Source: Tubulanus polymorphus (taxonomy: Eukaryota; Nemertea; Palaeonemertea; Tubulaniformes; Tubulanidae). Taken from it: a DNA stretch of 64,000 bases. A program made the translations under genes and the position numbers. Within the stretch, counting starts at the first letter, position 1, and every line of letters begins with the position of its first letter. Below, piece by piece: positions 61,201 through 64,000 of the stretch. Below the pieces are notes generated by a model that did no database searches, was not told the origin of the DNA, and saw only the letters and a program-made list of their open reading frames with translations. The stretch spans positions 24,074,450 to 24,138,449 of the forward strand of contig NC_134029.1 of NCBI RefSeq assembly GCF_964204645.1. Direction: 5' to 3'.

Positions 61201-63677
61201 TGGGCAATTTGAATGTCAATCTGAAAAATCGTGACGTCTTAGATTTTCCAGGGCCAAATATCCACAATTCCATACCTGGTAGCTACTAAATGAGGTAAAG
61301 GCAAAATTTATGAAAAAAAAACAAGAACAAAGTGTCCAGACTACATTTCTAAAATTTCATAAGTTCTTCAATCATAGCTTCCAGACAGAAAACTTTCATT
61401 ATTTTCACAAGTCTTGAAAATATAATGACTAATTCTCCAGGATTTTCAGGACTAGTAAGTCCTATAGATTACCTGCTTCACGTATTTCAGTATCCATGCT
61501 ATGAGTCCACAGTTTACCATACTGTCCATACTTATTCACATCAAATAGAACATTACCTGAATGAAATAAATGTCTCATCAACAGTGAAGATTCGGAATGA
61601 TTCTCATTTTCATTACAGGGTAAATTATACATCATTTCACGGAATACACAAAACCCCCAAACAAGAAATGGACGATTTCTTTTATTTTATGAAATCACAA
61701 AAGTGTCTCCATCCTTCTAAAGTGCAAGTAAGGTTGCAAGGTCTTCTGTATTTGTACCTGAATCAGTAACGTATCCGAATCCATTGTTGATGATTTGTTG
61801 AATGTATTGAATAATATGAGGAATAAATTCAGTAACTCTGAGTGTCGCGAGTGGAGACTGAACGTTCACAGATGCCATATCTCTCATAAACTCCATCTCA
61901 TACTTACGAGATACGTTCAAAAAATCAGTTCCCAGCTACAAGAAAATATATTTGAAATTGAAGACACTAGTTTGACAAGTTCTTACTGATCAGAGAATCC
62001 AGAATCCTCCCTGATACGTCTCCCTTCATATCCTCAGTGGGAGTTTCTTCATCATCTTGTGTCACTCAACAACAAGACACCAATAAGTCTCTGACTTTTC
62101 CCTGATTTTCACGAGAAGAGAGAATTCATGATTTACCCTACAGGGTTAAAATAAATTCCCTGATCTGTAAAGCCTAGCGCACATCGACACAGCGATTGGA
62201 GACAACTAGTTGCAAGGCAGTTTTCGGCGCATGAGAGGGACTGGCTGGATACGATCAGTTGCTTGAATGTGTCGATGTGAGCGAGCTTACGATTGGTAAG
62301 CGTCGATCTATCTCCAGTTCCAGCCAGTTGCCCATGTTCTACTTTTGAGCAACTGGTTGTACTCAATCGCAGTCATATCCGTCGATGTGCGCGCTCTGGA
62401 TCTCGACGATCGACACGCGCCATGCAGTTGCTGCAACTGACCGGTCGTAACTAGATTTCGATGTGCGCGGGGTAATCGTTCGGTAGCAACTAGTTGTCTC
62501 CAATCGCAGTGTCGATGTGCGCTAGGCTTAAGAACGAACTCTGGTTCGACAGTTTTGAAATAACAATCTGACAGCTGTAGATATTGATACAAACCTCATT
62601 AGATTTGTTAATGATTTTATCATCGATATCAGTAATACCCATCGCTAATATAACATCCACGTTAAACATGTTGTTCAGAATTCTGCGAATGAAATCGAAT
62701 CTGACGTAAGAACTGTAAAAAAAGAAAATAAAATCAGAATTTCCGTGGATCAACAGGTTCCATAGTCAGTAACCTGTCTGTGGTTTAGTTTCACAAACCA
62801 CATATCTGTTGGTATAAGCCCATCCGATTATAAAAGCTTACCACCAACGATAAGGTAACTAACAAGAGGTTCCTGTGATAGAGTTCAGCAGAATCCATTT
62901 CAACAGTTTTGAGTTAGAGTTGCTTCAAAATGAGAAATTTGATATTTCAATGAGTTAACTGAGAACTGTGTAACTGGATCCAGTAAGTCAACAGCCCAGG
63001 CCCCGTACGTACCATGCATGTCCGATATGAGCGCTGTCATAAACAGTAGGACCACAAACATACCTGCATTAGAAAAACAATCATTAACAGTTCATGAATC
63101 ACTAAAAATCAAAATATCTGTGATTTTAATCATTTAAGATATATAATTAATTGACTAAAAAATTGGAAATATTTTTGGTGGGTTTTATATGAAATGCAGT
63201 GAGAATAAGGAGATATTTCACAATAAGGAACATATAAGTCGAAAATAGTGAAATTTGAACCCTAAATATGTTTGTCATCTCGGGTTTTATTTGACAGTTC
63301 TCGACACGTGCTGCTATTATTTACAAACAAATGCTAGGGGTCAGTCATAAATTGAAAACTTACCAAGTGGCTACCTGACCCTTCGGTAGAATCAGGGGAC
63401 ACTTCGTTTTGGTCAAACTATTATAAACCTTCACTCCCGTATCGAATCCAGTCGGTTTCTGCCAAGTATCAGCCTGTTCGACTGTGGAATCCGTTGAATA
63501 ACTGTGATTAGGACATGTCTCTTCTCGTCGTCGGTTCGGTTCTGGTACCCATTCGCTGTTTACATGCCGCCGCGTATCGGAGTTGAACCGGTGACAGACT
63601 GCAAGTTGAACCCGCCGTGCCGCGCCTGTCTGAGCCTGTAACCTGCTAGAAGCTACCCGATAATATACTCTGAACAT
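58244..63677 (-). CDS. CARS2: Mitochondrial cysteinyl-tRNA synthetase
   Basis: This enzyme charges mitochondrial tRNA-Cys; CARS2 proteins are also reported to make cysteine persulfide. Thirteen minus-strand exons: 63677-63364, 63063-63013, 62712-62595, 61935-61758, 61556-61473, 61154-61025, 60732-60599, 60355-60221, 59995-59857, 59686-59563, 59372-59274, 58885-58604 and 58330-58244. All phases agree and the total is 624 residues (human about 564). The N-terminus ([20 protein letters not shown]) is basic and amphipathic like a mitochondrial presequence. Class I signatures are HIGH at 117-120 ([10 protein letters not shown]) and KMSKS at 347-351. The zinc ligands fit Cys108, Cys287, His312 and Glu316 (FPHHENE). 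HACSYVRFD is typical of CARS2 rather than the cytosolic enzyme. An Asn/Gln/His/Ser-rich stretch in the penultimate exon accounts for part of the extra length. Introns contain a foldback element and dispersed repeats. Confidence 0.96.
60086..60150. repeat. Dispersed repeat copy in CARS2 intron
   Basis: TAAGTCCTAATTTGTATTTC followed by ACTTAGTGTAAGTCATTATTTGG closely matches the tandem pair near 48.1-48.24 kb. Confidence 0.55.
62170..62529. mobile_element. 360-bp foldback/MITE with about 45-bp terminal inverted repeats
   Basis: The left end AAGCCTAGCGCACATCGACA continues to GATTGGAGACAACTAGTTGC and is mirrored almost perfectly at the right end (GCAACTAGTTGTCTCC...GTGCGCTAGGCTT). Internal copies of GTCGATGTGCGC-like motifs recur near 62271, 62380 and 62457. 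It has no coding capacity and lies in the CARS2 intron between exons 62712-62595 and 61935-61758. Confidence 0.8.
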
Positions 63678-64000
63678 CGTAGAATAGCTAAACCAGAATC
63701 AATTTTACCAGAAATTATCCTATCATTGCTAAAATCACGTTTGAATCGCGGTTTGTAGTAGAAAACTTATCACTGAAAGTGAAAACAACGACGCCATCTA
63801 TTCGCCATTTTAGTAATTACAACGGGCTGCAATGGTCGTCAGTATATCCTGTATAAATTAGCTTCAATTAACGGAAAAATTCACAAATTCACTCTCTTAT
63901 TCATAAAAATATAGTTAAACAAATTGCAATATTTTTCTGTAGAGTCCGGCATACCGTCGACTGTCAGACTTTGACCGTCAGGTGCTGCTGCTATATACAA
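63678..64000. other. Region upstream of CARS2
   Basis: This should contain the CARS2 promoter and 5' UTR. GACGCCATCTATTCGCCAT near 63790 resembles the YY1-type GCCAT motifs of housekeeping promoters. No other gene is recognised before the window ends. Confidence 0.35.

Noticed and set aside
61011-61769. Two plus-strand frames of 92 and 114 codons inside CARS2
   Set aside because: The opposite strand encodes conserved CARS2 exons (PGWHIECS and the [12 protein letters not shown] exon), so these are antisense shadows.
63983-64000. 18-nt exact match of the window end (TGCTGCTGCTATATACAA) to 23174-23191
   Set aside because: It is largely a CTG-repeat extension; too short to call a shared element when the window ends there.

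Overview
The window is nuclear DNA from an invertebrate animal. Five intron-rich genes have canonical GT/AG introns, tRNA-derived and MITE-like repeats are common, and base composition is AT-rich. The receptor genes look like the glycine/LGC-type anion channels expanded in lophotrochozoans, so a mollusc, annelid or brachiopod-like animal is the best guess; this is an inference. No prokaryotic, viral or CRISPR content was seen.

Layout. (1) At 1-30 (-) a possible signal-peptide start runs off the left edge. (2) At 2.6-4.2 kb (+) lie the last two coding exons of an N-terminal protein methyltransferase (NTMT1/METTL11A). They are separated by an intron filled with a 52-bp minisatellite whose monomers carry a Pol III B-box-like sequence. 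(3) At 8.3-13.5 kb (-) is an arfaptin (ARFIP) gene with two alternative last coding exons and a five-fold repeated 5' splice site at its first coding intron. (4) At 16.0-19.1 kb (+) is a complete Cys-loop, glycine-receptor-like anion channel subunit, with one good and one weaker candidate micro-exon falling inside loop C. (5) From 19.2 to 49.9 kb is a 30-kb stretch without a recognisable protein-coding gene, holding a decayed LINE reverse transcriptase fragment, dispersed repeats, a 206-nt polypurine tract, a long (AT)n and one promoter-plus-donor candidate. (6) At 49.95-56.1 kb (+) is a second, paralogous Cys-loop subunit with three exons of identical length to those of the first. (7) At 58.2-63.7 kb (-) is a complete 13-exon mitochondrial cysteinyl-tRNA synthetase (CARS2), convergent with the second receptor.

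The two receptors are evidently tandem duplicates. One keeps most glycine-contact residues and the other has lost several. Both replace the 6' pore threonine. The other genes (protein N-terminal methylation, Golgi membrane curvature, mitochondrial translation) are housekeeping genes with no functional link to the receptors.

Exon models were assembled by hand from reading frame, splice consensus and family similarity. Coding lengths sum to whole codons in the four complete genes. UTR boundaries and transcription starts are uncertain throughout.
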